Shown: positions 8,245 through 17,382 of the stretch, one piece after another
How positions within the stretch are numbered: position 1 is the first letter of the stretch
How the letters are laid out: each line of letters starts with the position of its first letter
Assembly (NCBI GenBank): GCA_035541475.1
Contig: DATKND010000116.1
Location: 57,279-121,278 of the forward strand
Length of the DNA stretch: 64,000 nucleotides
Source of the DNA: DASUFZ01 sp035541475
Lineage (GTDB): Bacteria > Myxococcota_A > UBA9160 > SMWR01
Direction: 5' to 3'
Translations under genes and position numbers: made by a program
The notes under the pieces: model-generated
The model's input: the letters and a program-made list of their open reading frames with translations, nothing else
Database searches by the model: none
Told to the model about the DNA's origin: nothing

Positions 8245-8733
8245 TCACGAGAGGCTTGCCAGCACCCCGAGCGCCTCCGCCACGTGCTTCGCCGGGTTGA
8301 GCTGGCTGTTGAACGCGTGGCGCACGACGCCCTTCTTGTCGATCACGTAGGTGACGCGCCCGGGCAGCACGCCGAGCGATGACGGCACGCCGAAGGCCTT
8401 GCGCACCGATCCGCCCGGATCGGAGAGCAGGGTGAAGGGCAGCCGGTACTTCTCGGCGAACTTCTTGTGCGACGCGACCGAGTCGCTGCTGATGCCGATC
8501 ACCTCGGCGCCGGCGTCGGCGAAGTCGCTGAACTGGTCGCGGAAGGCGCACGACTCGCGCGTGCAGCCGGGCGTGTCGTCCTTCGGATAGAAGTAGACGA
8601 CCACGTTCTTCTGCCCGCGGAAGTCGGCGAGCGCGACGCGCTTCCCGTTCTGGTCGTCGAGCGCGAACTCCGGCGCGCGCGCGCCGGGGCCGAGGCCGGT
8701 GCCGCCACCGAGCAGCGAATCCAGGAATCCCAT
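8245..8733 (-). CDS. bcp: Thiol peroxidase of the Bcp/PrxQ family
   Basis: A 162-residue atypical 2-Cys peroxiredoxin that reduces hydrogen and organic peroxides. The peroxidatic Cys57 (DDTPGCT) and resolving Cys62 lie five residues apart (C-TRES-C), the PrxQ signature, followed by FRDQFSDF. The first 17 residues (MGFLDSLLGGGTGLGPG) are an extension not common in the family and not a signal peptide. The start at 8733 has a strong AAGGAGGAGAG ribosome-binding site. It is the first gene of the bcp-pqqB-pqqCD-pqqE-TSUP row, which might link peroxide removal with the peroxide-forming PqqC step; this is inference. Confidence 0.93.
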   Translation of the reverse strand: MGFLDSLLGGGTGLGPGARAPEFALDDQNGKRVALADFRGQKNVVVYFYPKDDTPGCTRESCAFRDQFSDFADAGAEVIGISSDSVASHKKFAEKYRLPFTLLSDPGGSVRKAFGVPSSLGVLPGRVTYVIDKKGVVRHAFNSQLNPAKHVAEALGVLASLS

Positions 8734-8752
8734 CTCTCCTCCTTGTTCGGAT

Positions 8753-8797
8753 CTTCGCTCGGCTGCGCCTCGCTGCGCGCCGGCTTCGCCCGGCTTG
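8753..8797 (+). repeat. Dispersed GC-rich repeat, copy A
   Basis: CTTCGCTC followed by GGCTGCGCCTCGCTGCGCGC (8761-8780) and a CGGCTTCGCCCGGCTTGC tail. One base differs from the copy at 28461-28480. It fills the gap between the acyl-CoA dehydrogenase stop and bcp and ends one base before that stop codon. Confidence 0.6.
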
Positions 8798-10540
8798 CTA
8801 GGTGCCGGGCACCAGACGCGCGACGATGCGGGCGTCGCGCTCGAGGCGCCCGGCGGCATTCTGCCGGATCCGCAGCGCCTTGTGGTCCACCTCCGGCATG
8901 CGGCGCCCGACGAAGGCGCGCGCGAGATCGAGGCGCGACGGATCCGCGCCGGCCTGCGCGAGCAGCTCGGTCGCGGCCACCACCGAGATCACCATCTCGG
9001 CGACGAGCTTGGCGCGGAGCAGCGCGTAGCCGAGGTCGGTGGCGAGCGTCTGGAGGGTCGACTCGGTCGCGGCAAGCGCCTCGCGCACCAACTTCGCGAG
9101 CGCGGCGCGCTCCGGGTCGGCCTCCATCGCGTCGAGCTCGGCGCGCGCCTCGCCGAAGACGACGGCGAGCGCGCCCTTGCCCATCTCGCGCAACGCGAAC
9201 GACGCCTGGATCTCGCTCGTGCCCTCGTAGATCGTCATGATCAGGCTGTCGGCGTGGAGCTTGCCGACGTCGGCGTCCATGGTGAAGCCGATGCCGCCGA
9301 AGACCTGCATCGCGTCACGCGTGAGATCGCTGCAGATCTCGGTCGCGAAGTACTTGCAGAGCGGCGTCAGCAGACGCACGCGCGTGGTGTCGCGCTCGAG
9401 CTCTTTCTCGAGCTCCGCGCGCAGCGGCGCGGGCGTGCCTTCGCGGCGAAGCGCCTTCTCGCGCGCGAGCACGGAGTCGTAGACGCGATACGTGCGGTAG
9501 AGCAGCGCGCGCACGGCCTCGGTGTTGACCGTCATCTTCGCGAGCATCGAGAGCACGAGCGGCTGCTCGGCGATCGGCTTGCCGAACTGCCGACGCTCGC
9601 GCGCGTAGCGGACCGCGTCGTGGAGCGCGGCGCTGCAGAGGCCGAGCGCCTGCGCCGCGACGCCGAGTCGCGCGTTGTTCATCAGCTCGAGCATCGCGCG
9701 GAAGCCCTGGCCCGGCTTTCCGAGCCGGGTGCCGACGGAGCCCGTGAAGAGCACCTCGCAGGTGGCGGACCCGTGGATGCCGAGCTTGCGCTCGAGGCGC
9801 GTGACGCGGACTCCGTTCGGGCGGCCGTCGTCCTGGTGGCGCGGCACGAGCACGAGCGAGAGACCGTTCGTCGTGCCGCGGCTCTGCTCGAAGGTCGCGG
9901 CGTCGCGCGCGAGCACGAGGTGCACCTCGGCGCCGCCGTTCGAGATGAAGATCTTCTGGCCGTCGATGCGCACGCGGCCATCCGGAAGCTCGGTCGCGCG
10001 CGTGGCGATGCCGCCGAGATCGGAGCCCGCCTGCGGCTCGGTGAGATCCATGCAGCCCTGCACGGATCCGTCGACGAAGCGCGGCAGCCACTTCGCGCGC
10101 ACCGCCTCGTCGCCGTACTTCTCGATGTCGCCCGCGGCGCCGGTCTGGAGGCCGACCACCATCATCAGCGACGGGTCCGCGCGCGAGATCATCTCCATCA
10201 GCATGCCGTTCAGCAGCGCGGGCAGGCCCGGACCGCCGTAGCTCTCGCTGACCGTCGTGCTGACGAGCCCCGCCTCGCGCAGCTTCTCGTAGGCGGCGCG
10301 GATGTGAGGCGGGCTCTGCGCGCCGCCGTCCGGCGTGAGCGTCGCCTCGTCGGACCAATGCAGCCGCGCGTCCGCCTGGAAGCTCGCGGCGAGCTCGCCG
10401 GCCGTCTCGAGGATGCTTCGATAGGCGCCGACCTCCGCCGCGACGTCGAGCTCGCCTCCCCCGCGCAGCTCGAGCAGGCTGCGCCAGTCCACCATGTGGT
10501 CCACGTAGAAGCGCATGCTCGCATCGAAGAAGTCGGCCAC
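8798..10540 (-). CDS. Acyl-CoA dehydrogenase, long form with C-terminal extension
   Basis: About 580 residues, longer than the usual ~390, as in the FadE5/DUF-tailed group whose C-terminal extra domain follows the standard fold. Typical motifs are MDLTEPQAGSDLG (flavin/substrate region), KIFISNGGAE, ERKLGIHGSATCEV, RRQFGKPI and MTIYEGTSEIQ, which carries the expected catalytic glutamate. It would oxidise acyl-CoA to the enoyl-CoA in beta-oxidation, passing electrons to ETF. The GTG start at 10540 has GGAG upstream and faces ileS 79 bases away. The extra ~150 C-terminal residues are Ala/Leu-rich helices. Chain-length preference cannot be read. Confidence 0.9.
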   Translation of the reverse strand: MADFFDASMRFYVDHMVDWRSLLELRGGGELDVAAEVGAYRSILETAGELAASFQADARLHWSDEATLTPDGGAQSPPHIRAAYEKLREAGLVSTTVSESYGGPGLPALLNGMLMEMISRADPSLMMVVGLQTGAAGDIEKYGDEAVRAKWLPRFVDGSVQGCMDLTEPQAGSDLGGIATRATELPDGRVRIDGQKIFISNGGAEVHLVLARDAATFEQSRGTTNGLSLVLVPRHQDDGRPNGVRVTRLERKLGIHGSATCEVLFTGSVGTRLGKPGQGFRAMLELMNNARLGVAAQALGLCSAALHDAVRYARERRQFGKPIAEQPLVLSMLAKMTVNTEAVRALLYRTYRVYDSVLAREKALRREGTPAPLRAELEKELERDTTRVRLLTPLCKYFATEICSDLTRDAMQVFGGIGFTMDADVGKLHADSLIMTIYEGTSEIQASFALREMGKGALAVVFGEARAELDAMEADPERAALAKLVREALAATESTLQTLATDLGYALLRAKLVAEMVISVVAATELLAQAGADPSRLDLARAFVGRRMPEVDHKALRIRQNAAGRLERDARIVARLVPGT

Positions 10541-10604
10541 GAGAACTCCGCGTGTGCGATCGATGGCCGGATGCAGGGCGGCGCGACCGCGAAGGCTCGC
10601 ATGG

Positions 10605-10610
10605 TAGCTT
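10605..10610 (+). promoter_or_regulatory. -10-like box TAGCTT upstream of ileS
   Basis: TAGCTT ends directly before the ATG at 10611 and nine bases before the in-frame ATG at 10620. If it is the promoter, the message can only start near 10617-10620, so the second ATG would be the true, leaderless start. Confidence 0.4.
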
Positions 10611-10619
10611 ATGCGACCC

Positions 10620-13600
10620 ATGTCTCCGGACCGCAGCGTCTTCACGCGCGTCGCGCCCGTCGTCGACTTCCCTGACGCAGAGTCACGCATCCGGGCCTTC
10701 TGGCGCGAGCGACGCATCTTCGAGAAGTCGCTCGAGCGACGACGCGGCGCGCCGCGCTTCGTGTTCTACGAGGGTCCGCCGACCGCGAACGGGTTGCCGC
10801 ACAACGGCCACGCGCTGACGCGCGTGATGAAGGACGTGATCCCCCGCTACAAGGCCATGCGCGGCTTCGACGTGCCCCGTCGGGCCGGCTGGGACACGCA
10901 TGGGCTCGCGGTCGAGATCGAGGTGGAGAAGGAGCTCCGCATCTCGGGCCGCGCCGCGATCGTCGACTACGGCGTCGAGCCGTTCGTGCGCCGCTGCCTC
11001 GAGAGCGTCTTCCGCTACACGCAGGAATGGAAGAGCTTCACCGAGAAGCTGGCCTTCTGGGTCGACTTCGACGAGGAATACGTGACCTATCACCAGCCCT
11101 ACGTCGAGAGCGTGTGGTGGGCGCTCTCGCGGCTCTTCGAGGCGGGGCTCCTCTACCAGGGTCACAAGGTGGTGTGGTGGTGGGCGCAGGGCGGCACCGT
11201 GCTCTCGGCCGCGGAGGTCGGCGAGGGCTACCGCAGCGTCGACGACCCCTCTCTCTACGTGCGCCTGCCGCTCTGCGACGAGCCGGGCACGTCGCTCTGC
11301 GTGTGGACGACGACCCCGTGGACCTTGCCGTCGAACAGCTTCGCGGCCGTGCGCGCCGACGTGGAGTACGCGGTCGTGCAGGACGGCGGCGAGCGACTCG
11401 TCGTCGCGGAGGCGCTGCGCGAGGTGCTGGCGGAGAAGGCGGGGCGCGAGCTTCCCGTCGTGCGCCGGCTGCGCGGCGGGGAGCTGGTCGGGCGACGCTA
11501 TGCGCCGCCCTTCGACTGGTACGCGCGCCGCACGCCCGACGCGAACCTCTGGCGCGTCGTGGCGGCCGACTTCGTCGAGCTCGACGCGGGCACGGGCGTG
11601 GTGCACATCGCGCCGGCCTTCGGCGAGGTCGACTTCGAGCTGCTGCAGCGCGAGCGCGCGGGCGATCCCTCGCTGCCGCTGCTCTGCGCAGTCCGCCCCG
11701 ACGGCACCTTCGACCCCGAGGTCGCCGAGCGCTTCGCCGCCGGCCGCTGGGTGAAGGACGCCGACCGCGAGCTCGTGCGCGCGCTGAAGGAGCGCGGGCT
11801 CGTCGTGCACGTCGAGCAGATCCGCCACGACTATCCCTTCTGCGTGCGCTCGGACCAGGACCCGCTGATCCAGTACGCGCGCCCGGCGTGGTACGTCCGC
11901 ACCACCGCGCACGTCGAGCGCGCGCTCGCGAACAACGCGCGCATCCACTGGCTGCCCGAGCACATCCGCGACGGCCGCTTCGGCGACTTCCTGCGCAACA
12001 ACGTCGACTGGGCGCTCTCGCGCGAGCGCTTCTGGGGCACGCCGCTCAACATCTGGGTGAACGACGCGACCGGCCGCATGGATTCACCGGCCAGTGTCGC
12101 GGAGATCCTCGAGCGCAATCCGCGCGCCTTCGACGCCTTCGACGCGGCGCTGGCGAAGGACCCGACGCTCTCGCCGCACCTCCGCGTGCACAAGCCGTGG
12201 ATCGATCAGGTGACCTGGACGCGGCCCGGTGAGCCCGGAGTCTATCGCCGCGTGCCCGAGGTGATCGACGCCTGGTTCGACTCCGGCTCGATGCCCTTCG
12301 CCCAATGGGGCTGGCCGCACCGCGACGGCGGCGAGTTCGAGCAGAGCTTCCCGGCCGACTTCATCTCCGAGGCGATCGATCAGACGCGCGGCTGGTTCAA
12401 CTCGCTGCTCTGGATCTCCACCTTGCTCTTCGCCGAGCGCCCGCTGCCGATCCCGTACAAGACCTGCCTCGTGCTCGGCCACGTCGCCGACCGCTACGGC
12501 AAGAAGGAGTCGAAGAGCAAGGGCAACTACACGCCGCCCGAGATCATCCTCGACCACGTGCGCCTCGAGTTCGCGGCGGTGTCGGCCGCGGAGCCGCCGG
12601 CGCCGGGTCGCGCGCGCGTCGCGCGCGAGGACTACGAGGGCCTCGACCTGCGCGGCGACAGCGCGAAGGCTCGCGTCTACCGCGGGGACGCGGCGTCCGC
12701 GGCGCGGGAGATCGAGCTCGAGCCCGCGTCGCTGCCGCGGCGCGTGATCGAGCTCGCGCCGGCCGATGCGACGCGCCTCGGCGTCACGCCGGCGCCGATG
12801 GGCGCGCACATCCTGCCGCGCGAGGTGCCGGGACTCGACGCGTCGAAGAAGGTGTGGGTCGACGATCCCGCGACGCCCGCGCCCGGCGCCGACGCCTTCC
12901 GCTGGTTCTTCTTCGCCTCGAATCCTCCCTGGAACCCGACGCGCCACTCCCTCGGCGCGGTGCGTGCGGCGCAGCGCGAGCTGCCGTTGAAGCTCCGCAA
13001 CGTCTACGCCTTCTTCACCATCTACGCGGGCATCGACGGCTTCGATCCGTCGGACCCCGCGTGCCGTGCGGGCCGCCGGCCGGCGAGTGCGCGCGCGCTC
13101 GTCGACCGCTGGATCCTCTCCGAGCTCGCGCTGACGACGCAGTCGGTCACGCAGCACATGGACGCCTATCACATCTACGAGGCGACGGGCATGCTGACCG
13201 AGTTCGTCGACGCGCTCTCGAACTGGTACGTGCGTCGCAACCGCGAGCGCTTCTGGGCTGCGGGCCTCGAGCCGGACAAGCTCGACGCGCACTGGACCCT
13301 CTACGAGTGCCTGACCGCGCTCGCGCGCCTGCTGGCTCCCTTCCTTCCCTACGCCACCGAGGAGCTGTGGCAGAACCTGGTGCGCGGTCCGGACCCGGGC
13401 GCGCACGAGAGCGTGCATCTGGCCGACTGGCCCGACGCCGACGTCTCCGCGATCGACGCCGCGCTCTCGCGCGTGATGCGCGGCGTGCGCGAGATCGTGT
13501 CGCTCGGTCTCCAGGTTCGGACGGTGTCGAAGCTGCGCGTCCGCCAGCCGCTCGAGGCCGCGGAGATCGTGCTCGCCGATCCCACGCAGGAGGCCGCGCT

Positions 13601-14213
13601 GCGCGAGCACGCGGCGCTCGTGGCGGACGAGCTGAACGTGCACGAGGTCCACTTCGTCGCGAAGGCCGACGAGTACGTCACCTATCAGGTGAAGCCGAAC
13701 TTCCGCGCGCTCGGCCCGCGCGTCGGCAAGCGCATGCCGAAGCTGAAGGCCGCGCTCGCCTCTGCCGACGGCGCGGCGCTGCTGCGCGATCTCGAGAGCG
13801 AGGGCCGCGTGCGGATCGCGGTCGAGGGCGAGACGCTCGAGCTCTCGCGCGACGAGATCGCAGTGTCGCTCGAGGCGCGCGCGGGCTTCGCCGCGGCGTC
13901 CGGCCCGGTCGGCGTGGTGGTGCTGCGGACCGCGCTCAACCCCGCGCTCGTCGAGGAAGGCCGTTACCGCGAGGTGCTGAACCGCGTGCAGATGCTGCGG
14001 AAGGAGCTCGACCTCGAGTACACGGGCCGCATCCGCTTGACCTTGCGCGGCTCGCCGGCGCTGCTCGGCGCGGTGCGGCCGCGCCTCGCCGAGCTCGCGC
14101 GCGAGACGCTTGCGGAGGACATCGCGCTCGACGCCGCGCCGCCGGCCGGCGCAGAGCTTCGCGAGATCGCGATCGACGGCGAGTCGCTGACGCTCGGACT
14201 CTTGCGGGTGTAG
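10620..14213 (+). CDS. ileS: Isoleucyl-tRNA synthetase, type 2, with an insertion after the KMSKS loop
   Basis: Class I synthetase charging tRNA-Ile, about 1197 residues. The HIGH motif appears as HNGH (61-64, in PTANGLPHNGHA), and GWDTHGLAVE, the editing-domain WTTTPWTLPSN, and DQTRGWFNSLL are all in order. This spacing is the type-2 (eukaryote-like, often mupirocin-resistant) form. The KMSKS loop reads KKESKSKGN (628-636), with Glu in place of Met. The usual ~20-residue link to GADAFRW is replaced by about 120 residues (637-755). An upstream in-frame ATG at 10611 touches a -10-like box, so I prefer 10620. It is followed without a gap by the flavoprotein monooxygenase. Confidence 0.93.
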   Translation: MSPDRSVFTRVAPVVDFPDAESRIRAFWRERRIFEKSLERRRGAPRFVFYEGPPTANGLPHNGHALTRVMKDVIPRYKAMRGFDVPRRAGWDTHGLAVEIEVEKELRISGRAAIVDYGVEPFVRRCLESVFRYTQEWKSFTEKLAFWVDFDEEYVTYHQPYVESVWWALSRLFEAGLLYQGHKVVWWWAQGGTVLSAAEVGEGYRSVDDPSLYVRLPLCDEPGTSLCVWTTTPWTLPSNSFAAVRADVEYAVVQDGGERLVVAEALREVLAEKAGRELPVVRRLRGGELVGRRYAPPFDWYARRTPDANLWRVVAADFVELDAGTGVVHIAPAFGEVDFELLQRERAGDPSLPLLCAVRPDGTFDPEVAERFAAGRWVKDADRELVRALKERGLVVHVEQIRHDYPFCVRSDQDPLIQYARPAWYVRTTAHVERALANNARIHWLPEHIRDGRFGDFLRNNVDWALSRERFWGTPLNIWVNDATGRMDSPASVAEILERNPRAFDAFDAALAKDPTLSPHLRVHKPWIDQVTWTRPGEPGVYRRVPEVIDAWFDSGSMPFAQWGWPHRDGGEFEQSFPADFISEAIDQTRGWFNSLLWISTLLFAERPLPIPYKTCLVLGHVADRYGKKESKSKGNYTPPEIILDHVRLEFAAVSAAEPPAPGRARVAREDYEGLDLRGDSAKARVYRGDAASAAREIELEPASLPRRVIELAPADATRLGVTPAPMGAHILPREVPGLDASKKVWVDDPATPAPGADAFRWFFFASNPPWNPTRHSLGAVRAAQRELPLKLRNVYAFFTIYAGIDGFDPSDPACRAGRRPASARALVDRWILSELALTTQSVTQHMDAYHIYEATGMLTEFVDALSNWYVRRNRERFWAAGLEPDKLDAHWTLYECLTALARLLAPFLPYATEELWQNLVRGPDPGAHESVHLADWPDADVSAIDAALSRVMRGVREIVSLGLQVRTVSKLRVRQPLEAAEIVLADPTQEAALREHAALVADELNVHEVHFVAKADEYVTYQVKPNFRALGPRVGKRMPKLKAALASADGAALLRDLESEGRVRIAVEGETLELSRDEIAVSLEARAGFAAASGPVGVVVLRTALNPALVEEGRYREVLNRVQMLRKELDLEYTGRIRLTLRGSPALLGAVRPRLAELARETLAEDIALDAAPPAGAELREIAIDGESLTLGLLRV

Positions 14214-15668
14214 ATGGGCATGCGATCACGGCGACACATCGCGATCATCGGCGCCGGCCCCGGCGGACTCTGCGTGGGCGTGCGGCTGCGCCAGGCGGGC
14301 CTCGAGAGCTTCGTCCTGCTCGAGAAGGCTCACGGTGTCGGCGGCACCTGGTACCACAACCGCTACCCCGGATGCGCCTGCGACATCCCCTCTCACCTCT
14401 ACTCGTTCTCCTTCGAGCCGAAGCGCGACTGGTCGCGGCCCTACGGCTCGCAGCAGGAGATCCGCGCCTATCTCGAGCACTGTGCAGAGAAGTACGGCCT
14501 GCTGCCGCACTGCCGCTTCGGCAGCGCCGTGCGGAGCGCCCGCTGGGACGAGCGCCACGCGCACTGGATCTTGACACTCGAATCGGGAGAGGCCGTCGAG
14601 GCGGACATCGTGGTGAGCGCGCTCGGCATGTTCAACGAGCTCGCCTGGCCCGAGATCCCCGGCCTCGACTCCTTCGCCGGCACGAGCTTCCACTCGGCGC
14701 GCTGGAACTGGGATCACGATCTGTCTGGCGAGCGCGTCGGCGTGATCGGCAGCGCGGCGAGCGCCGTGCAGTTCGTGCCCGAGATCGTGAAGCGGGCGCG
14801 ACAGGTCCATCTCTTCCAGCGCACGGCGAACTGGGTGATGCCGAAGCAGGACGATCCGTTCACCGCGGAGCAGCTCGCGTACTTCGCGGAGCATCCCGAG
14901 GCGGTGCGGGGGATTCGCGACGAGATCTACCGGCGCGTCGACGCCGGCATGACCTTCTCGGATCCGGCGGCGGTCGCCGAGATGGAGGCGTCGGTGCTCG
15001 CCGCGATCGAGGGGGTCGAGGACCCGCAGCTTCGCGAGAAGCTCCGCCCGCGACATCCGTTCGGTTGCAAGCGGCCGCTCCTCTCCAACGACTACTATCC
15101 CGCCTTCAACCGGCCGAACCTCGAGCTCGTGACCGACCGGATCGAGCGCATCACGCCGGACTCCGTCGTCACCGCCGACGGCCGCGCGCGCCGCGTCGAC
15201 ACCCTGATCCTCGCGACGGGGTTCTCGACCACGAAGTACCTGTCGGCGATCGAGGTGGTCGGTCGCGGCGGAATGCGCCTCGACGACGCCTGGAGCGACG
15301 GCGCCCTCGCCTACCTCGGCATCACGGCGACGGGATTCCCCAATCTCTTCATGCTCTACGGGCCCAACACCAACAACGGTTCGATCCTCAGCATGATCGA
15401 AGCGCAAGTGGAGTACGCGCTGCGACAGATCCAGCGGATCGAAGACGAGGACCTCGCCTGGATCGACGTCCGGCGCGAGCCGATGGAGCGCTACAACGAC
15501 GACGTCCAGCGAGCGATCGGTCGCGTCGCCGCCTGGCAGGCCGACTGCAACGGCTACTACCGAACGCCGAGTGGGCGCATCGTGACGCAGTGGCCGTACT
15601 CGATGACGGAGTTTCGCGAGCGCACCTCGAAGCCGGACGCCGACGCCTACGAGGTGGCGAAGGCCTGA
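14214..15668 (+). CDS. Flavin-containing monooxygenase (Baeyer-Villiger type)
   Basis: This 484-residue protein has an FAD-binding GAGPGG (13-18), GVGGTWYHNRYPG just after it, the Baeyer-Villiger fingerprint FAGTSFHSARW (154-164, pattern FxGxxxHxxxW), a second Rossmann motif GVIGSAASAVQ for NADPH, and a late ATGF motif. Enzymes of this class insert oxygen next to a ketone or oxidise soft heteroatoms using NADPH and O2. The ATG directly follows the ileS stop codon (TAGATG), so it may be expressed by read-on from ileS despite being unrelated. Substrate is unknown; neighbouring lipid and steroid-type genes make a cyclic or long-chain ketone plausible. Confidence 0.88.
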   Translation: MGMRSRRHIAIIGAGPGGLCVGVRLRQAGLESFVLLEKAHGVGGTWYHNRYPGCACDIPSHLYSFSFEPKRDWSRPYGSQQEIRAYLEHCAEKYGLLPHCRFGSAVRSARWDERHAHWILTLESGEAVEADIVVSALGMFNELAWPEIPGLDSFAGTSFHSARWNWDHDLSGERVGVIGSAASAVQFVPEIVKRARQVHLFQRTANWVMPKQDDPFTAEQLAYFAEHPEAVRGIRDEIYRRVDAGMTFSDPAAVAEMEASVLAAIEGVEDPQLREKLRPRHPFGCKRPLLSNDYYPAFNRPNLELVTDRIERITPDSVVTADGRARRVDTLILATGFSTTKYLSAIEVVGRGGMRLDDAWSDGALAYLGITATGFPNLFMLYGPNTNNGSILSMIEAQVEYALRQIQRIEDEDLAWIDVRREPMERYNDDVQRAIGRVAAWQADCNGYYRTPSGRIVTQWPYSMTEFRERTSKPDADAYEVAKA

Positions 15669-15707
15669 TGCCATGCCGCGGCCCGGGGTGCCGGCCGTGG
15701 CTCTCTC

Positions 15708-17225
15708 TCAGAACCCGAAGCCCGCGAGCGCCTCCGACACCCGCGCCCTCATCGCCTCGGACTTCATCGGGAAGGAGCGGAAGAAGTCGTCCTTCGTGAG
15801 GGCGGCGTCGCGCGCGCGCACCTCCGACGCCCACGAGGCCGCGCGGGTCGCGTCGCCCGCCAGCGCGTGCGCTGCGGCGGCGATCATCGCGATCAGCACG
15901 TGAGCTCCCGGCGAGCGCGCCGCGCGCTCCGCCCAGATCGCCGCGAGCGCGTCCTCACCGAGCGCGATGTGGCCGAGGGCGCGGGTCGCCTGCATCGCGT
16001 AATACAGCGGATCGAGCGGGCTCAGCCTCATCGCGAGATCGACGCGCTCGCGGCCCTCCTGCCCGCGACCTTCCAACGTGTCGACCCAGGCGCGCGCGTA
16101 GATACCCTCGGCATAGCTCGGGCTGAGCGACGTCGCGCGCTCGAGCCAGACGATGCTGGTCTCGAGATCGCCGTCCAGCCAGAACGTGCGACCCATCGTG
16201 AAGTTGACGAACGGGTCGAGCGGATCGAGCTCGAGGCCGCGCTCGGCGCAGCGCCGCGCCCGCGCCACTGCGCCGGCGCGATCCTGCGGGTGGAGGAGGA
16301 AGGCGGTCTGGAAATGGATGAAGGAAAGGCCGGCGTGCGCGCGCGCGAAGTTCGGATTCCTCGCGACCGCCCGTTCGAACAGCGATGCGGCCGCCTCGCT
16401 GTCCTTGCGGGTGAAGCGATACATGTGCTGCAGACCGAGGTGATAGGCCGACCAGGCGTCGAGATCCTCGACCGCCGCGGGGCGCGCGCGTTCCGCCTCG
16501 TGCAGCGGGATCTGGATCTCGAGCGCGGTGAGCACTCGGGACAGGATCTCGGCGCGGAACGCGTGCACGTCGTCGAGCGAGCCGGCGAAGCGATCGGCCC
16601 AGACGACGCCGCCGTCTCGCGTGTCCGCGAGCTCGACCGTGACGGCGAGCCTAGAGCCCGCGATCTCGAGCGCGCCCGCCAGCGCATAGCGGACGCCTAG
16701 CATCGAGCCGACCTGCTGCACGCCGGCGTGCGGCGCGCGCAGCCGGAACGACGACGCGCGCGCGATCACGAAGAGCCAACGCAGACGCGAGAGCTCGGCG
16801 ATCAGCTCGTCGGGCAGCGCGTCCGCGATGGCCGCGTACGGACCCGGATCGCCGAGCAGCCGGAACGGCAGCACCGCGATCGACGGACGCGAGACGAAGT
16901 CGCGAGGCTCGCGCGCGGCGGCCTCGACGTCGCCGAGGAAACGGAAGCCCTGACCGTGGATCGTCTTGATCAAGCGCTGCGCTCGACCGTCGTCGCCGAG
17001 CGCCTGGCGTGCCGATTTCACCCGGCTCGAGATCGCGGCCTCGGAGACGATGCGCCCCTGCCAGACCTTCTCGATCAGCTCGTCCCTCGAGACGAGGCGC
17101 TCGCGGTTCTCGACGAGCAGCGCGAGCAGCGCGAGAACCTGGGGCTCGACGGGGCGAGCCTCGCCGCCCTCGCGCAGCTCGAAACGGTCGAGGTCGAGCT
17201 CGAAGGCACCGAAGCGGTAGATCAT
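15708..17225 (-). CDS. CadC/ToxR-type winged-helix regulator with TPR repeats
   Basis: About 505 residues. Residues 1-100 are an OmpR/CadC-type winged helix (YRFGAFELDLDRFELREGG, then LIEKVWQGRIVSEAAISSRV and IKTIHGQGFRFLG). Residues ~120-260 match the TolB/cyclase-associated domain found in this family (PSIAVLPFRLLGDPG, IARASSFRLR, VELADTRDGGVVWADRF). The rest is Ala-rich TPR-like helices. No membrane helix is evident, unlike CadC itself, so it is probably cytoplasmic. A TACGCT box ends eight bases before the ATG. It diverges from the tautomerase gene; the intervening inverted repeat at 17265-17278 could be its operator. Confidence 0.85.
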   Translation of the reverse strand: MIYRFGAFELDLDRFELREGGEARPVEPQVLALLALLVENRERLVSRDELIEKVWQGRIVSEAAISSRVKSARQALGDDGRAQRLIKTIHGQGFRFLGDVEAAAREPRDFVSRPSIAVLPFRLLGDPGPYAAIADALPDELIAELSRLRWLFVIARASSFRLRAPHAGVQQVGSMLGVRYALAGALEIAGSRLAVTVELADTRDGGVVWADRFAGSLDDVHAFRAEILSRVLTALEIQIPLHEAERARPAAVEDLDAWSAYHLGLQHMYRFTRKDSEAAASLFERAVARNPNFARAHAGLSFIHFQTAFLLHPQDRAGAVARARRCAERGLELDPLDPFVNFTMGRTFWLDGDLETSIVWLERATSLSPSYAEGIYARAWVDTLEGRGQEGRERVDLAMRLSPLDPLYYAMQATRALGHIALGEDALAAIWAERAARSPGAHVLIAMIAAAAHALAGDATRAASWASEVRARDAALTKDDFFRSFPMKSEAMRARVSEALAGFGF

Positions 17226-17233
17226 CGGAGCGG

Positions 17234-17239
17234 AGCGTA
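17234..17239 (-). promoter_or_regulatory. -10-like box TACGCT of the CadC-like regulator
   Basis: Minus-strand TACGCT ends eight bases before the ATG at 17225; no purine-rich ribosome site lies between. Fits the leaderless pattern. Confidence 0.4.
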
Positions 17240-17264
17240 GGGCGCACGGCCTCGCGCGCCCCGG

Positions 17265-17278
17265 AAATCTCCAGATTT
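17265..17278. promoter_or_regulatory. Inverted repeat AAATCT-CC-AGATTT, candidate operator
   Basis: A perfect 6-base dyad in the 157-base divergent region between the CadC-like regulator and the tautomerase. It is strikingly AT-rich for this genome and lies about 26 bases upstream of the regulator's -10-like box. Which protein binds it is not shown. Confidence 0.35.
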
Positions 17279-17382
17279 TCTCCACGCGCTCTCCAAGCGG
17301 CCCCTCGCGGCGGCAGGTACTCCTCGAGCGCGGCCGGCAGAGTGTCGGGCGCAATTTTTCCATCGACCCGGAAGGAGCCGAA

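Noticed and set aside
10611..10619. ileS start at the first ATG (10611)
   Set aside because: It abuts the TAGCTT box, leaving no room for a transcript start, and adds only MRP. The ATG at 10620 suits the leaderless spacing.
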